The position numbers and the translations under genes were made by a program. The notes under the pieces were generated by a model. It saw only the letters and a program-made list of their open reading frames with translations, did no database searches and was not told the DNA's origin. A stretch of DNA of 64,000 bases from Sutterella faecalis (GTDB taxonomy: Bacteria > Pseudomonadota > Gammaproteobacteria > Burkholderiales > Burkholderiaceae_F), in assembly GCF_006337085.1 (NCBI RefSeq), contig NZ_CP040882.1, positions 2,790,001 through 2,854,000 of the forward strand. Direction: 5' to 3'. Position 1 is the first letter of the stretch, and every line of letters begins with the position of its first letter. Of this stretch, positions 1 to 9,654 are shown one piece after another.

Positions 1-1722
1 AAGGCGGTCGCCATTGCAGCGGCGCTTCGCGCGAAAGGCGTGAAGTCCGGCGACTTCGTGGCGCTTCTCGCCGACCGTTCTCCCGAAAGCTTTGAGGCGC
101 TCGCCGCCATTGATCTGCTGAACGCCGTCTATGTGCCGGTTGACGCGTCGCTCCCGGAGAAGCGCATTCAGTCGCTCATGGATACGGCGTCGCCCGCGCT
201 CTGCCTCGCGGATAGGTCCGGCGAAGCCATTGCGCTTCCGGCCGGGCTGGCTAAAGTGAATCTCTCTCAAATTGAACTCTCTTCGGCTGAAAATTCAGCT
301 CTGCCTGAATGCCCGGAAGATTCGTCCCGCACTGCCGCGATTCTCTTTACCTCCGGCACGACCGGAGCGCCGAAGGGATCGCGCTGCCCGCTCAAGGGCA
401 TTCTCAATACGGCGGAGGCGATCAACCGCGAATTAGGCGTTGAGCCGGAAAGCCGCGTTCTGCAGTTTGCGAGTCCCTCCTTTGATGCGGCGCTCCTCAC
501 GATCGCAATGGCTTGGTGCGCCGGCGCCGCGGCCGTTACGGCGCCGCGGGACGTGATTGAGTCTCCGGAAGTCTTTGCCGCGTGGCTGAGGAAATCCGGC
601 GCAGACCGCGCGGTGCTGCCCCCCGCATACGTGCGGGAGCTTCTGCGAGAAGCGCCTGACGGCCTCGAGTGCCTGAAGGCCTTCATGATGGGCGGGGAAG
701 TGCCGCCGGCAGAAGCGCTGAAGGATGCGGTTGAAAGCGGCGTGCCGATCTTCAACGGCTACGGACCCTCGGAAGCGAGCGTCTGTTCTGCAAGCCGCCG
801 GCTGACGCCGGAAGACTGCGCGCCCGGAGCGGATATCCCCATCGGGGCGCCTCTTCCCAATACAACCGTGAGAATCGCGGATGCTCTGGGCGGGCTCGCG
901 GGCTTTGACGAACCGGGCGAAATGTGGATCTCGGGCCTCGGCGTGTCCGCCGGATACGTGAAGACGCCTGTTGGAAATTCGGCCTTCTTTGACGATTCCC
1001 AATACGGCATGACCTACCGCACAGGCGACCTCGGCATTCGCCGCGACGACGGCACGATTCTTTATCGCGGCCGCATGGACGATCAGGTCAAGGTTGCGGG
1101 AAACCGCATTGAGCCCGCTGAAGTGACTGCCGTTCTTCAGGCGTGTCCTCTTATCGATGAGGCCGTCGTTCTTCCGGTGACGATGCTCGGAAGCACGAGG
1201 CTTGCCGCCTGGGTGGTGCCCAAAGCGGGCATGAAGAGCTTCGTCAGGGACGATGCGCTTCGCGACTGGTGTACGGAGCGGCTTCCCTCTTATGCCGTGC
1301 CGAGTCTTTTCGTGGTGCTCGAAAAGTTCCTGAGAACGCCCAACGGCAAGGTTGACGGTGCGGCGCTGAAGGCGCTCCTCGAAAGAGAAGCACCGGCAGG
1401 GGAGTCTGGCTCCTCAGGGTCTCCGTCAGGTCTGGAAGGAGAACTCCTCGAGCTCTGGCGAAATATGCTCAGGCGTCCGAATCTCTCGCTCGACGACAAT
1501 TTGATGAGTGCGGGCGCGGATTCGATTATTGCCATCCGGGCGGTTCAGGCCATGGCCCGCAAGGGACTCAAGGCTGCGGTTCGGGATATTTTCCGTGCAA
1601 GGACGGTGCGCGCGCTTGCCAAAACGGTCGCAGTCAGCTCTAAGACGATGGAGGGTGCTTCGGCATCTGAGGACGTGGTCCTCAGTCCCGCGGCACGCAG
1701 GTTTCCAGGGATTCGGCGCTGA
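1..1722 (+). pseudogene. Nonribosomal peptide synthetase, adenylation and carrier domains (5' partial, frameshifted)
   Basis: The reading frame is open from base 1, so the gene begins outside the window. It activates an amino acid as an adenylate and loads it on a carrier protein. Adenylation core motifs appear in order: TSGTTGAPKG near 352, FDAALLTI near 484, NGYGPSEAS near 757, YRTGDLG near 1015, GRMDDQVKVAGNRIEP near 1072 and NGKVD near 1342. The conserved Asp in FDA suggests an alpha-amino-acid substrate. A peptidyl-carrier domain follows, with the phosphopantetheine Ser in GADSI at 1522-1524. The frame stops at 1722, just after LSPAARRF, which is the start of an epimerization-type domain that continues in the next frame. 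Seen: motifs and frame change. Inferred: one original gene of at least 4.4 kb, broken by an indel or a sequencing error. The PPTase at 10725-11549 could activate the carrier domain. Confidence 0.85.
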
Positions 1723-4387
1723 TTTCGAAGGCTTCACGCAAAGCGCCGTGCTGCGGATTCGCACGAGTGAATCGTCTGATGCCGCAGCTCGCATCATCGA
1801 ACGCGTGCTTGCCCGCCATCGCATGACGGGTCTTCACCCGACGATGGCGGGAGGCTGGCGTTTGATGCCCGTAGGCACCGAAACCGCTCAGGTACGCGTT
1901 TTCTCTGAAGGATCGGATTCGCAGACGCTCCTCGCGCGAGCGAGAGAGTGCCTCTCGCTTCGCGAAGGCAGGCTCGCTGCGGCTGCGCTCGCGCCTCAGA
2001 AAGACGGAATCCTTGCTGCGGTGGCGCTCAATCACCTCGCCGCCGACGGGATCTCCTGGCGCGTCCTCATGGAAGAACTGGAAGCGTCGTTTACGGGCTG
2101 CTCCGTTGCAGACGAAGAGCCGGAATCCGCTGCGTCGCAATGGTTTTCTCTCCTGAGTCATACGGCTCAGTTTGACGAGGAAGCCTCGTCGTGGGCGGAG
2201 GTTCTGAGAACGGGCGTGGATCTGCCCAACTCCGCCTCTCGCCGCACGCATGCCGACATGACGGTTTTTGAATGCCGTCTGGATGCGGAAAATACGGCGA
2301 AGCTCCTCGACCGTGCGGGTCCTGATCTGGAAGCTGCTCTTCTCGGCGCCTTCGCGTCCGGTCTCTCGCGCTGGGCAGGAAAGACCTGGCCCGATGCCGC
2401 TTCTCTCAGGACGCCCCTCATCTGGGTGGAGCATCACGGCCGGGAAATCCTTTCCGACGACATGCCGGATACGGGCGATGCCGTCGGCTGGTTCACGTCT
2501 TTGGTCCCCACGGCGATTTCCGGCAGCACGCTCGAAGAGCGTCTTCGTGCGGCATCTGCGTCGCTTTCGCTGGGGGAGGCAAACGGGCTCGGCTTCGGCG
2601 TGCTTGCTGCCTATAGAGAAAATGCAGCAGCCGTTCCTGAAGCGCTCCGGGCGGGACTCTGCCGCCGGGGCGCCGCAGAATTCAACTATCTCGGCCGCTT
2701 TGATCTTGGCGTCGGAAGCGAAGACGCTGAGAGCGCGCTTTCCATCGAGCAGCTCGGCGACAGTGCGGATCAGTCGCCGGACTTCCCCGCCGGCGCCCCC
2801 CTTTCGATCACGCTTCTCGTCAATGAAAAAGGCGAACTCGAATGCGGCTTCGCCGTTGATCTTAGGGGGCTCGCTGATCCTGAGGGGACCGGAAGATATC
2901 TGAAGTCCTCCTGGAAGCGTGCGCTCGAGGAAGTCATCGATGCGCTGGGGGCCGCAGGCTCCTCTGAAGGCGCTTCAGTGGTCGCGGGCGTCCGGCTTGC
3001 CGGCATCGCTCTGGACCCCGGGCAGGTTGAGGAGCTTCAGAAGCTCTACGGCGCGGAAAACATAGAAAAAGTTCGTCCCGTCAGCTGGCGGGAAGCCAAC
3101 TATCTCGTCGATCGCACGCGTTTGCCCACTCGGCCGCCCGTCTACTACATCCGTCAGTTCCGCTACGGCGTTGAGGGCGATCTCGATGCCGATCTGATGC
3201 GCCGCAGCTTCCGCGAACTCACGCATGTGCATTCAATTTTCCGCACCGCCTTCGGCGGCTATGGAGAATTGAGCGGGAAGCCCTTTGATGCCGCAGTGGT
3301 TCTTAGACGCCGGGACTGCGAATTCGTTGAGGAAGACCTTCGGGAGCTTGCGGCCGCAGACATGAGCGCTGCGCTCCTGCGCGTCGATGCCTTCATCCAT
3401 CGATCGCAGGAAGCCATCGCGAATATTTCGACGGATTCGCTCCTTCACTTCGGACTTTTCCGCGTGGGCGAGAGAAGCTGGAAGATCGCGTGCGTTTTCC
3501 ACCACATCATCATCGACCGCTGGAGCGGCAATCTTTTCTTTGCAGAGCTTGCGTGCGGGAAAGTGCCGGCGCCGGAGTCGATCCCTGATTACGGCGATTT
3601 TGCCCGGTATGAGAAAAACCGGAACGTCGCTGAGGACCTGGATTGGTGGAGCGAGGCGCTCAGGGGCGTCGACGCCCCGGGAGACATGCCGGGCGTGCTG
3701 CCTTTTGAGTATGCGCCGGGTGCGCCGCATGAATCGCGGGTGAAGGGAATTCTGCTCGAACCCGAACTTGTCGGGAAGCTTCAGGAGATTGCCTTTGACT
3801 CAGGCGCTTCCATGCCGGCTCTTTTCTGCTTTGCGGGCGGGCTCCTGATGGCGGAATACCATCGGGCGCATTCTCCCGTCTGGGAAGTGAATGTCGCGGG
3901 ACGCACGGCGCCGGTTGAAGGGCTCGACCGCATGATGGGCACAACGATGGCGACGATGCCGGTGACGTTCGCGTTCAAGGGAGAGGAGAGCGCTTCCGAT
4001 GCGCTCGCACGCTTCCAGGAAGCGCTCATTGACTTTGAGTCGCACACCTACGTTCCGCTCGGCGAAATCATCCGCCGCATTCCCAACTGGCCCAGAGCGC
4101 CGGAGCTCACCCTCAATGTCGAAAGTCAGCCGAGCTTTGAGTCGGACGACACGCCGTTGTGGGCGAAGAGCGTCACTGCGGAAGCGGGAACAAACGAAGG
4201 CGTCATTCCTTACGCACTGGTCGTTGAGGCTCTGCATGACGGGTCGGGCGCCGTGCGCGCATGGCTCAATTATTCGCCGGAGCGCGTGAACGCAGTTGAC
4301 CGGGTGCTCACGGATTTCAAGCGTCATGTCGAATGGCTTGCCGAAAGTAAGGGCAAATTGATGCAGGAGCACTTATCATGGCTTTGA
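1706..4387 (+). pseudogene. Nonribosomal peptide synthetase, epimerization and terminal condensation domains (continuation after frameshift)
   Basis: This is the +1-frame continuation of the synthetase. The LSPAARRF end of the first part joins directly to QGFGADFEGFTQSAVLRI, with spacing close to intact E domains. The first domain has NHLAADGISWR near 2026 (the HHxxxDG site with Asn in place of the first His), VGWFTSLVP near 2485 and FNYLG near 2683, so it is an epimerization domain that would turn the carrier-bound residue into its D form. A second condensation-superfamily domain starts near 2990 and has HHIIIDRWS at about 3500-3526. The protein ends there, without carrier or thioesterase. 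A terminal C domain can either release the chain onto a free amine or hand over to another synthetase. The frame is open further upstream but matches nothing there. Confidence 0.8.
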
Positions 4388-4397
4388 ACGATCTGAG

Positions 4398-4436
4398 AGG
4401 CGCTTTCCCTAATACAAAATTCCAAAAGCGCCTTTT
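4398..4436 (+). terminator. Rho-independent terminator after the peptide synthetase
   Basis: A perfect 9-bp stem, AGGCGCTTT (4398-4406) and AAAGCGCCT (4425-4433), has an 18-nt loop and runs into TTTT. It begins 11 bp after the synthetase stop. A 24-codon reading frame (4378-4452) overlaps it and is probably not a gene. The terminator suggests that the downstream amide-ligase gene was a separate transcription unit even before the IS inserted. Confidence 0.75.
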
Positions 4437-4449
4437 ATCGTTGATTGAG

Positions 4450-4476
4450 TAAAAGAACCTCAGATCTTCACACTAT
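4450..4476 (+). repeat. Left terminal inverted repeat of the IS1634-like element
   Basis: It begins TAAAAGAACCTCA and pairs with 6317-6343 read in reverse complement. The first 13 bases are identical, and mismatches occur only at positions 14, 15 and 21. Confidence 0.85.
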
Positions 4477-4514
4477 GAAGAATTCTTAAAAATCAACAAA
4501 TTGAAATTTCGTGC

Positions 4515-4553
4515 AAGCCTCAGATGAGTTTCCCTCATTTCTGGGGCTTTTTT
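4515..4553 (+). terminator. Terminator inside the IS left end
   Basis: Stem AAGCCTCAGA (4515-4524) pairs with TCTGGGGCTT (4540-4549), with one G-U pair, followed by a T run. It lies between the left repeat and the transposase promoter, so it would stop read-through from the host gene entering the transposase. Confidence 0.7.
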
Positions 4554-4610
4554 CATGTCCGAAATCCGGCCTGGGACTGCTTTTTGACCTTGACAATTAA
4601 TCCGAGAACA

Positions 4611-4639
4611 TTGATTTCTATAGTGATTAGAACTATAAT
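4611..4639 (+). promoter_or_regulatory. Transposase promoter
   Basis: TTGATT (4611-4616), a 17-bp spacer and a perfect TATAAT (4634-4639) stand 25 bp before the transposase ATG. The surrounding stretch is clearly more A+T-rich than the host DNA. Confidence 0.65.
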
Positions 4640-4664
4640 ATATGATATTATCAAGGATATTTTC

Positions 4665-6320
4665 ATGGCCGTTCCAGAGCACATCCGCAAGGTTCCGAGA
4701 CCGCGCAATACCGTTGTCATCGACAGCGGCAGCAATGGCGCCAAGCGCTATGCGGTTCACAGTCGTCGGGCTTCCATATGCAAGCCCGGCTGCAACCCGC
4801 GCCCGGTGAACGGGCCGGTCATTGGGCACATCATTGACGGCAAGTTTGTGCCTCGCCAGTCCGCGGCGAGTCTTGCAGAAGACGGTCCCGACTATCTCTC
4901 TTACGGGGCCGCGGCACTGCTTCACGACGAACTTCGAGGGCTCGACGATGAGCTCTTCAAGGTCTACGAAGTCAAGGACGCCTGCATGATTCTTGCGCTC
5001 GCCTTGCTCCGCATTGAGCACAAGGGCATCAAGATCTCCCGATGCCGTCAGCATTACGAAAAGTCCTTCATCTCGGTTTTCTACCCCGGACTGCCTCTCT
5101 CTGAGAACACCATCAGCAAGTTCCTGAACCTGCTCGGCCAGGACGCCGGCAAGATGAATGCCTTCATCACTGCCCGGCTCGCCGCCGTCTGCAGGGATCA
5201 CCACATCATCATTGATGGAACGCTCAAGCAGAACACAAGCATCGTCAATGATTTGTCTGCCTTCTCAAGAAAGGCTCGCGTCAAGGGCTGCAAAGAGATT
5301 TCCGTCCTCTACGCCTATGACCTTGAAGCACAGGAACCCTTGTGCGCACAGGTCTATCCGGGCAATATGATCGACGCCCGCGCCTACAGCTCATTCGTTT
5401 CGGAAAACAAAATCGAACGAGGCGTCCTGATCACGGACAAGGGATTCCCTCCCAAGGCAATTGAAGGCCTGCTCCGAAAGCATGAAGGGCTTCATTTCCT
5501 CACGCCGCTGAAGCGCTCGGACAAGAAGATTGCAGAGAACGCCATGCTCGATTTCGAGGATTGTCTGCGCGGCATTGATAAGCGCATCCGCTGCAAAAAG
5601 GTAAAGATGGGAAACGGGCGCTTCCTCTACTCCTTCAGGGATTCGTGGAAGGCTCAGGCGGAAGACAACTCCTTCATGGACCGCCAGCGCAGGAGCGATT
5701 CATACGACAAGAAGAACTACGATGAGCATTGCGGTTCGTATGGAACAATCGTCTTTGAGTCGGATCTCGACATGACGTGCGCTGAGGTCTACGCATGCTA
5801 CGAACAGCGCTGGCAGCTTGAGATGTTCTTCGATGTTTACAAGAACAGCCTTGATTTCGGCGTAACCCGGGTCCAGTCCGACTACTCCGTCCGCGGATCC
5901 GAATTCGTAGACCTCATTGCCTCCATCCTGACATCCCGCATTGTGAAGCGCATGTCGAAGGCAGGAGTACTCGACAATGCAACATTCGGGGATGTCATGG
6001 ACTCGCTCAGAACGTGCTGGCGCAATCGCAAGGCGCCGCGGGAGAGCCTGCCGCAGGTTGATGACGAATACTGGAATCGTCTGCTGAAGTGCGATGGAGA
6101 GCTGCTGGCGGCTTTGGAGCTCGCCTTGCCCGGCAAAGACAAAGCGCCGGATCCGAAAAAACGCGGCCGGCCGCGCAAAAAACCGGAACAGACGAAGGCA
6201 CAGGAAGTAAACCCCCAGCCGAAACGCAAGCCGGGGCGCCCCAGAGTTCGGCCGATCATCTATGGGCCTCCTCGCCCAAGAGGTCGCCCTCGAAAGGAAC
6301 GCTCTTCCGGCTCACTATAG
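4665..6320 (+). CDS. IS1634-like DDE transposase with AT-hook tail
   Basis: A 551-residue transposase of the IS4 superfamily that cuts and joins the element's own ends. The likely acidic residues are Asp in IIIDGTLKQ, Asp in VLITDKGF and Glu in QRWQLEMFFDVYKN, the usual D-D-E order and spacing. ATG 4665 is chosen over the longer open frame because it is 25 bp after a consensus promoter and because upstream codons run through the terminator. The C-terminus is notable: three AT-hook-like cores (KRGRPRKK, KPGRPRV, PRGRPRK) in a basic, proline-rich tail of about 60 residues, which should bind the minor groove of A+T-rich DNA. Family placement rests on general resemblance; IS1634 versus a neighbouring IS4 group is not certain. 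Confidence 0.8.
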   Translation: MAVPEHIRKVPRPRNTVVIDSGSNGAKRYAVHSRRASICKPGCNPRPVNGPVIGHIIDGKFVPRQSAASLAEDGPDYLSYGAAALLHDELRGLDDELFKVYEVKDACMILALALLRIEHKGIKISRCRQHYEKSFISVFYPGLPLSENTISKFLNLLGQDAGKMNAFITARLAAVCRDHHIIIDGTLKQNTSIVNDLSAFSRKARVKGCKEISVLYAYDLEAQEPLCAQVYPGNMIDARAYSSFVSENKIERGVLITDKGFPPKAIEGLLRKHEGLHFLTPLKRSDKKIAENAMLDFEDCLRGIDKRIRCKKVKMGNGRFLYSFRDSWKAQAEDNSFMDRQRRSDSYDKKNYDEHCGSYGTIVFESDLDMTCAEVYACYEQRWQLEMFFDVYKNSLDFGVTRVQSDYSVRGSEFVDLIASILTSRIVKRMSKAGVLDNATFGDVMDSLRTCWRNRKAPRESLPQVDDEYWNRLLKCDGELLAALELALPGKDKAPDPKKRGRPRKKPEQTKAQEVNPQPKRKPGRPRVRPIIYGPPRPRGRPRKERSSGSL

Positions 6321-6343
6321 TGGGAAGAATTGAGGTTCTTTTA
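6317..6343 (-). repeat. Right terminal inverted repeat of the IS1634-like element
   Basis: It is the reverse complement of the left repeat at 24 of 27 positions. The TAG stop of the transposase (6318-6320) falls within it. Confidence 0.85.
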
Positions 6344-6360
6344 ATAAGGATTGTCAGAAA

Positions 6361-8283
6361 ATGAGTGCTGTTTTCGGTCGAATCGATTACCGTGAGCCGG
6401 GCGCTGAACGAGCGGATCTCGGCGCGATGGCAGTGAGACTCGCCCATCGTGCCGGAATTGAGGAGGCGTCATCGCCGCAGAAGGTGAAGGACGCCATGGA
6501 TAGCGCGGTGTTTTCACGCGGAGCCCTTGGCGCTCTCCGGTCGCTCTCCGATGCAGAGACGCCTCATGCTGCCGTGGAGCCCGGGAGCGCCGCACTCGTG
6601 CTCTCCGGTTCGTTTTTCTCTCAGGCGGATGACGCTCGCCCGGAAGGTCCGGCTTTCGGCGGCCGGGCCCCGGCTTCAGCACTCTTTTCAGCGCTTTATC
6701 CCCTGAGAGAAGACAAAAGAGGAGCGGCCAGGGTCCTCAGGCGCGTTTCCGGGCACTTTGCCGGGGCCTTTTATGATGAGGCGTCGGGAGAGCTCCTCCT
6801 TTTCCGCGATGTGCTCGGCGCCGAGCCGCTTTACTGGGCGGCAACGCAAAGAGGCATTGCGTTTGCGTCCGAAATCCGTGCGCTTCTCGCCCTCCGGGAG
6901 GTCCGAGAGAGAACGCGGGTGAACCTGCGTGCCGTCGATCAGCTGATGACGTGGCCCGGGCCGGTGGCGCCCGATACGTTCTTTACCGGAATTGAAGCCG
7001 TGCCGGCAGGCTTCATGCTGGTATTCAACCCGAAGAACTTTCAAGCCGGATCCGGTCCCGAGCGCGTGGTTTTTGACGATTTCGACTATCCGCTCCTGAA
7101 GGACCGCAGGCCCTTCGGCGCCAATGATGATCCGCGCCCCTGGATCGAGGAGCTTGAAAGGCTCTTTACCCGGGCGGTCGGCCGCAGGCTTCAAGGCAAT
7201 CCTGCTTTTCTCTCATCGGGCGGCATCGACAGCGCGCTCGTCAATACGGTTGCAAAAGCGCTGGGCGCAAATGACATGCACACCTTCTCGATCGGCTTTG
7301 CCGACCGTGCCATGGATGAGCGTCCCTGGCAGAGATCGGTGACGGAAGCGGTTGGGAGCGTGCATCATGAACGCGTGGTGGATACGAAGGACGTCTATGC
7401 GAGGCTTCCCGACGTCGTTCGTCTGGGTGAAGCGCCGCTGAAGGAGTCCTACAACGGCTGCGCCCTGATGCTCGCGGAAATGGTGCGCGCGGAAGGGTTC
7501 ACGAGCGTGCTTTCGGGAGAAGGGTCCGACGAGCTCTTTGCGGGCTATGCGGGTTATCTTCTGAATTCCGAGCCCCCGGAAGAAGAGGCCGAGGATCCGC
7601 TCGAGCAGGCGGAGGAAGCGCGCATGCGGCGCCGCCTCTGGGGAGATCCGACCTTCTTTTATGAGCGTGAATACGCCGCGCACGAAAGAATCCGGCGCGA
7701 CCTCTATTCGCCCGACGTTGCGGAGCGCTTCGAGCGCTTCAGCGCGACGGCAAGGCCCCCGGTCAATCTCGCGATGCTCCGCGGCCGGCATCGTCTCAAT
7801 CAGCGCACCTATCTCGACGCGAAGCTCCGCGTGGCCGACCATGAGCTCACCGATCACGGCGACCGCGTCCTCATGTCTCAGGGCATTACGGGACGCTACC
7901 CGTTCCTCGACAAGGATGTCCTCGAATTCTCCGCACGCATTCCGCCGGAGCTTCTGATCTATGACGAGCGCGAAAAGTATCCTGTTCGTGCAATGGGTGC
8001 AAAGTATGTGCCGAAGGCGATCCTGAACCGCCGCAAATTCAGTTTTGTGGCTGCCGGGACGCCCGACCTGCTGAAGCTCCGTCTTGACTGGGTAGAGGAG
8101 CTCCTCTCCCGGGAAAACATCCGGCGCGCGGGATATTTTGATGCCGATGCCGTTGAAAATCTGAAGAAGCTTTACCTGCGCCCGGGGTTCCGCATCAATC
8201 AGACTTACGAAGAAGACTTCCTTATGATTGTGCTCTCCTTCCACCTCTGGCTCAGGATCTTTGAGATGCCTGATTTTTCCTGA
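6361..8283 (+). CDS. Asparagine-synthetase-like amide ligase lacking the N-terminal Cys
   Basis: A 640-residue protein of the AsnB class B family. The C-terminal half has the ATP-pyrophosphatase loop SSGGIDS (residues 285-291) and the downstream LSGEGSDELFAGY signature, so ATP-dependent adenylation of a carboxylate is expected. The N-terminal half has the Ntn-type amidotransferase fold pattern (SGHFAGAFYDEASGELLLFRD), but the protein starts MSAVFG rather than MCGIFG. The Cys2 nucleophile that hydrolyses glutamine is therefore Ser. Family members with this change (for example beta-lactam synthetase) form amide bonds from other amines or within the molecule. The ATG has AAGGA 10 bases upstream, so the start is firm. 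Given its place behind a peptide synthetase it is likely a tailoring ligase, not a source of asparagine. Confidence 0.8.
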   Translation: MSAVFGRIDYREPGAERADLGAMAVRLAHRAGIEEASSPQKVKDAMDSAVFSRGALGALRSLSDAETPHAAVEPGSAALVLSGSFFSQADDARPEGPAFGGRAPASALFSALYPLREDKRGAARVLRRVSGHFAGAFYDEASGELLLFRDVLGAEPLYWAATQRGIAFASEIRALLALREVRERTRVNLRAVDQLMTWPGPVAPDTFFTGIEAVPAGFMLVFNPKNFQAGSGPERVVFDDFDYPLLKDRRPFGANDDPRPWIEELERLFTRAVGRRLQGNPAFLSSGGIDSALVNTVAKALGANDMHTFSIGFADRAMDERPWQRSVTEAVGSVHHERVVDTKDVYARLPDVVRLGEAPLKESYNGCALMLAEMVRAEGFTSVLSGEGSDELFAGYAGYLLNSEPPEEEAEDPLEQAEEARMRRRLWGDPTFFYEREYAAHERIRRDLYSPDVAERFERFSATARPPVNLAMLRGRHRLNQRTYLDAKLRVADHELTDHGDRVLMSQGITGRYPFLDKDVLEFSARIPPELLIYDEREKYPVRAMGAKYVPKAILNRRKFSFVAAGTPDLLKLRLDWVEELLSRENIRRAGYFDADAVENLKKLYLRPGFRINQTYEEDFLMIVLSFHLWLRIFEMPDFS

Positions 8284-8372
8284 TTCTCAAAGACCTCATA
8301 AGGCCGTATAGTGAGGGTGCCGGGGTGCTAACGCCGCGCGCCGGCCCTTTACGAAGAGTTGATCCATACCCC

Positions 8373-9641
8373 ATGAAAAAGCGCCGATTCCTGGAAACCT
8401 TTGCCGCCGCCGCTGCTACGTCCGGCATGGCATTAGCGGATGCGCCGACCGAGCATATCGGGAGCGTCTCCGGCTTTTTGACGTCGCCCGGAGAACGGGA
8501 GGCCGCCAGGCGTCAGCGCGTTTTCAATGTAGCGCTCCTCGTGAATGAAACGGGGCTCGATGCAACAGCCGGCCGCAGGCATGAGGCCATGGCCCTTTTT
8601 GCGGCGGAAGAAATCAATGCCGCGGGCGGCGTGCTCGGCCGACGCATGGCGGTGAATGTTCTCGATTGCGAAAGCGATCTGGAGATGACGAAGCTTGCCA
8701 TTGATTCGGTACTGAAGGTTTCCGAAAGCTTCGTTGCGATCATTGGGGTAGGAACATCGGAACAGGCGAGGCTCTGCATTCCATTGGCGGATAGTGCAGG
8801 GATTCCGTATCTCTCCACGAAGGCCAAAAGTCCAGGACTCTGCTTTGCGCCGGACGGCAGCATCCGCCCCTGGATTTTCAGACTGAATCTCGATGCCGGA
8901 TCGCTCGGCGCGGCCTGCGGACTGATGACTGCGCAAAAGGGCGGCCGGCGGATCGCTGCGCTGATTGAAGAAGGCAATGTTGAGGAGCAGGCGGTTTCGA
9001 ACGGCTTTAAAAGCACCTTTGACATTGAAGGAGACCGCGAATACCGGGAGATCGTTTATCCCCGGGGAACCATGTCGCTCTGGGCTTATCTGGCAATGGC
9101 GGAAGCCTACGGCACGGATACGCTTCTCTTCCCGGCGCGCGGGGATCGTCAATCGATCGGAATTCTGCAGTTCTGCGACCGAAAGATGAAGTGCGATCTT
9201 GTCGTCTGGGATGACTATCGAGAAGAGCCGTACTGGAAGGATGATGCGGAGATGCTCAACCGCGTCTACAGCTTTTCCGCATTCAACCGCGCCGATTCGG
9301 GGGTAGCCGCCTGGCTTGAAAAAGCAAAGGCTGCGGCAGACCGCTACGGCGTTCCCATCACAAGCGATGCGCAGCGCTACGCGCTTCTCGATGCCAGTCA
9401 CTCGTATATGGCTGTGAAGCTCCTCGCCGACAGCCTCGGACGCGCGGATTCCTTCCGTCCTGAGCGCATCCGCAGCTCTATTCAGAGCGCGACCGATCTC
9501 TATTGGGCGGGACGGACGCCCCTCACGATCGGAATACTCCATGAGCCCACGGAAAACAGCGCCTATTTCTATCACGGGAACCCTTCGAATTCAGAGCCTC
9601 CGATGGGTTCCGTAGTGGTCGACGTGCCGGACTCGGTCTGA
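8373..9641 (+). CDS. Exported amino-acid-type substrate-binding protein (Peripla_BP_6 / LivJ-like)
   Basis: About 422 residues. Residues 1-24 form a signal peptide, MKKRRFLETF followed by an alanine-rich stretch; the KRxFL pattern resembles a twin-arginine signal with Lys in the first position. The body (FNVALLVNETGLDATAGRRHEAMALFAAEEINAAGG when read in pieces, then the ALIEEGN and GFKSTF segments) matches the periplasmic leucine/urea-type receptor fold. ATG 8373 is chosen because it starts the signal; an open frame extends upstream without one. It lies 13 bp before the next gene, probably in one operon. No permease or ATPase gene accompanies it, so it may serve a transporter encoded elsewhere or act as a sensor. 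Confidence 0.75.
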   Translation: MKKRRFLETFAAAAATSGMALADAPTEHIGSVSGFLTSPGEREAARRQRVFNVALLVNETGLDATAGRRHEAMALFAAEEINAAGGVLGRRMAVNVLDCESDLEMTKLAIDSVLKVSESFVAIIGVGTSEQARLCIPLADSAGIPYLSTKAKSPGLCFAPDGSIRPWIFRLNLDAGSLGAACGLMTAQKGGRRIAALIEEGNVEEQAVSNGFKSTFDIEGDREYREIVYPRGTMSLWAYLAMAEAYGTDTLLFPARGDRQSIGILQFCDRKMKCDLVVWDDYREEPYWKDDAEMLNRVYSFSAFNRADSGVAAWLEKAKAAADRYGVPITSDAQRYALLDASHSYMAVKLLADSLGRADSFRPERIRSSIQSATDLYWAGRTPLTIGILHEPTENSAYFYHGNPSNSEPPMGSVVVDVPDSV

Positions 9642-9654
9642 GGGAGGAGCTGCC

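Larger units (their letters stand above)
4450..6343 (+). mobile_element. Complete IS1634-like insertion sequence (IS4 superfamily)
   Basis: The 1.9-kb element is bounded by 27-bp imperfect terminal inverted repeats (24 of 27 bases match) and carries one intact transposase. It lies between the synthetase terminator and the amide-ligase gene, so it separates two parts of the probable biosynthetic locus without breaking either frame. I see no convincing target duplication at the two borders. The transposase stop codon lies inside the right repeat. An outward promoter at the right end was not evident. Confidence 0.85.

Noticed and set aside
4378..4452. Short 24-codon ORF starting inside the synthetase stop region
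   Set aside because: It coincides with a strong terminator hairpin and has no length or domain; translation is unlikely.
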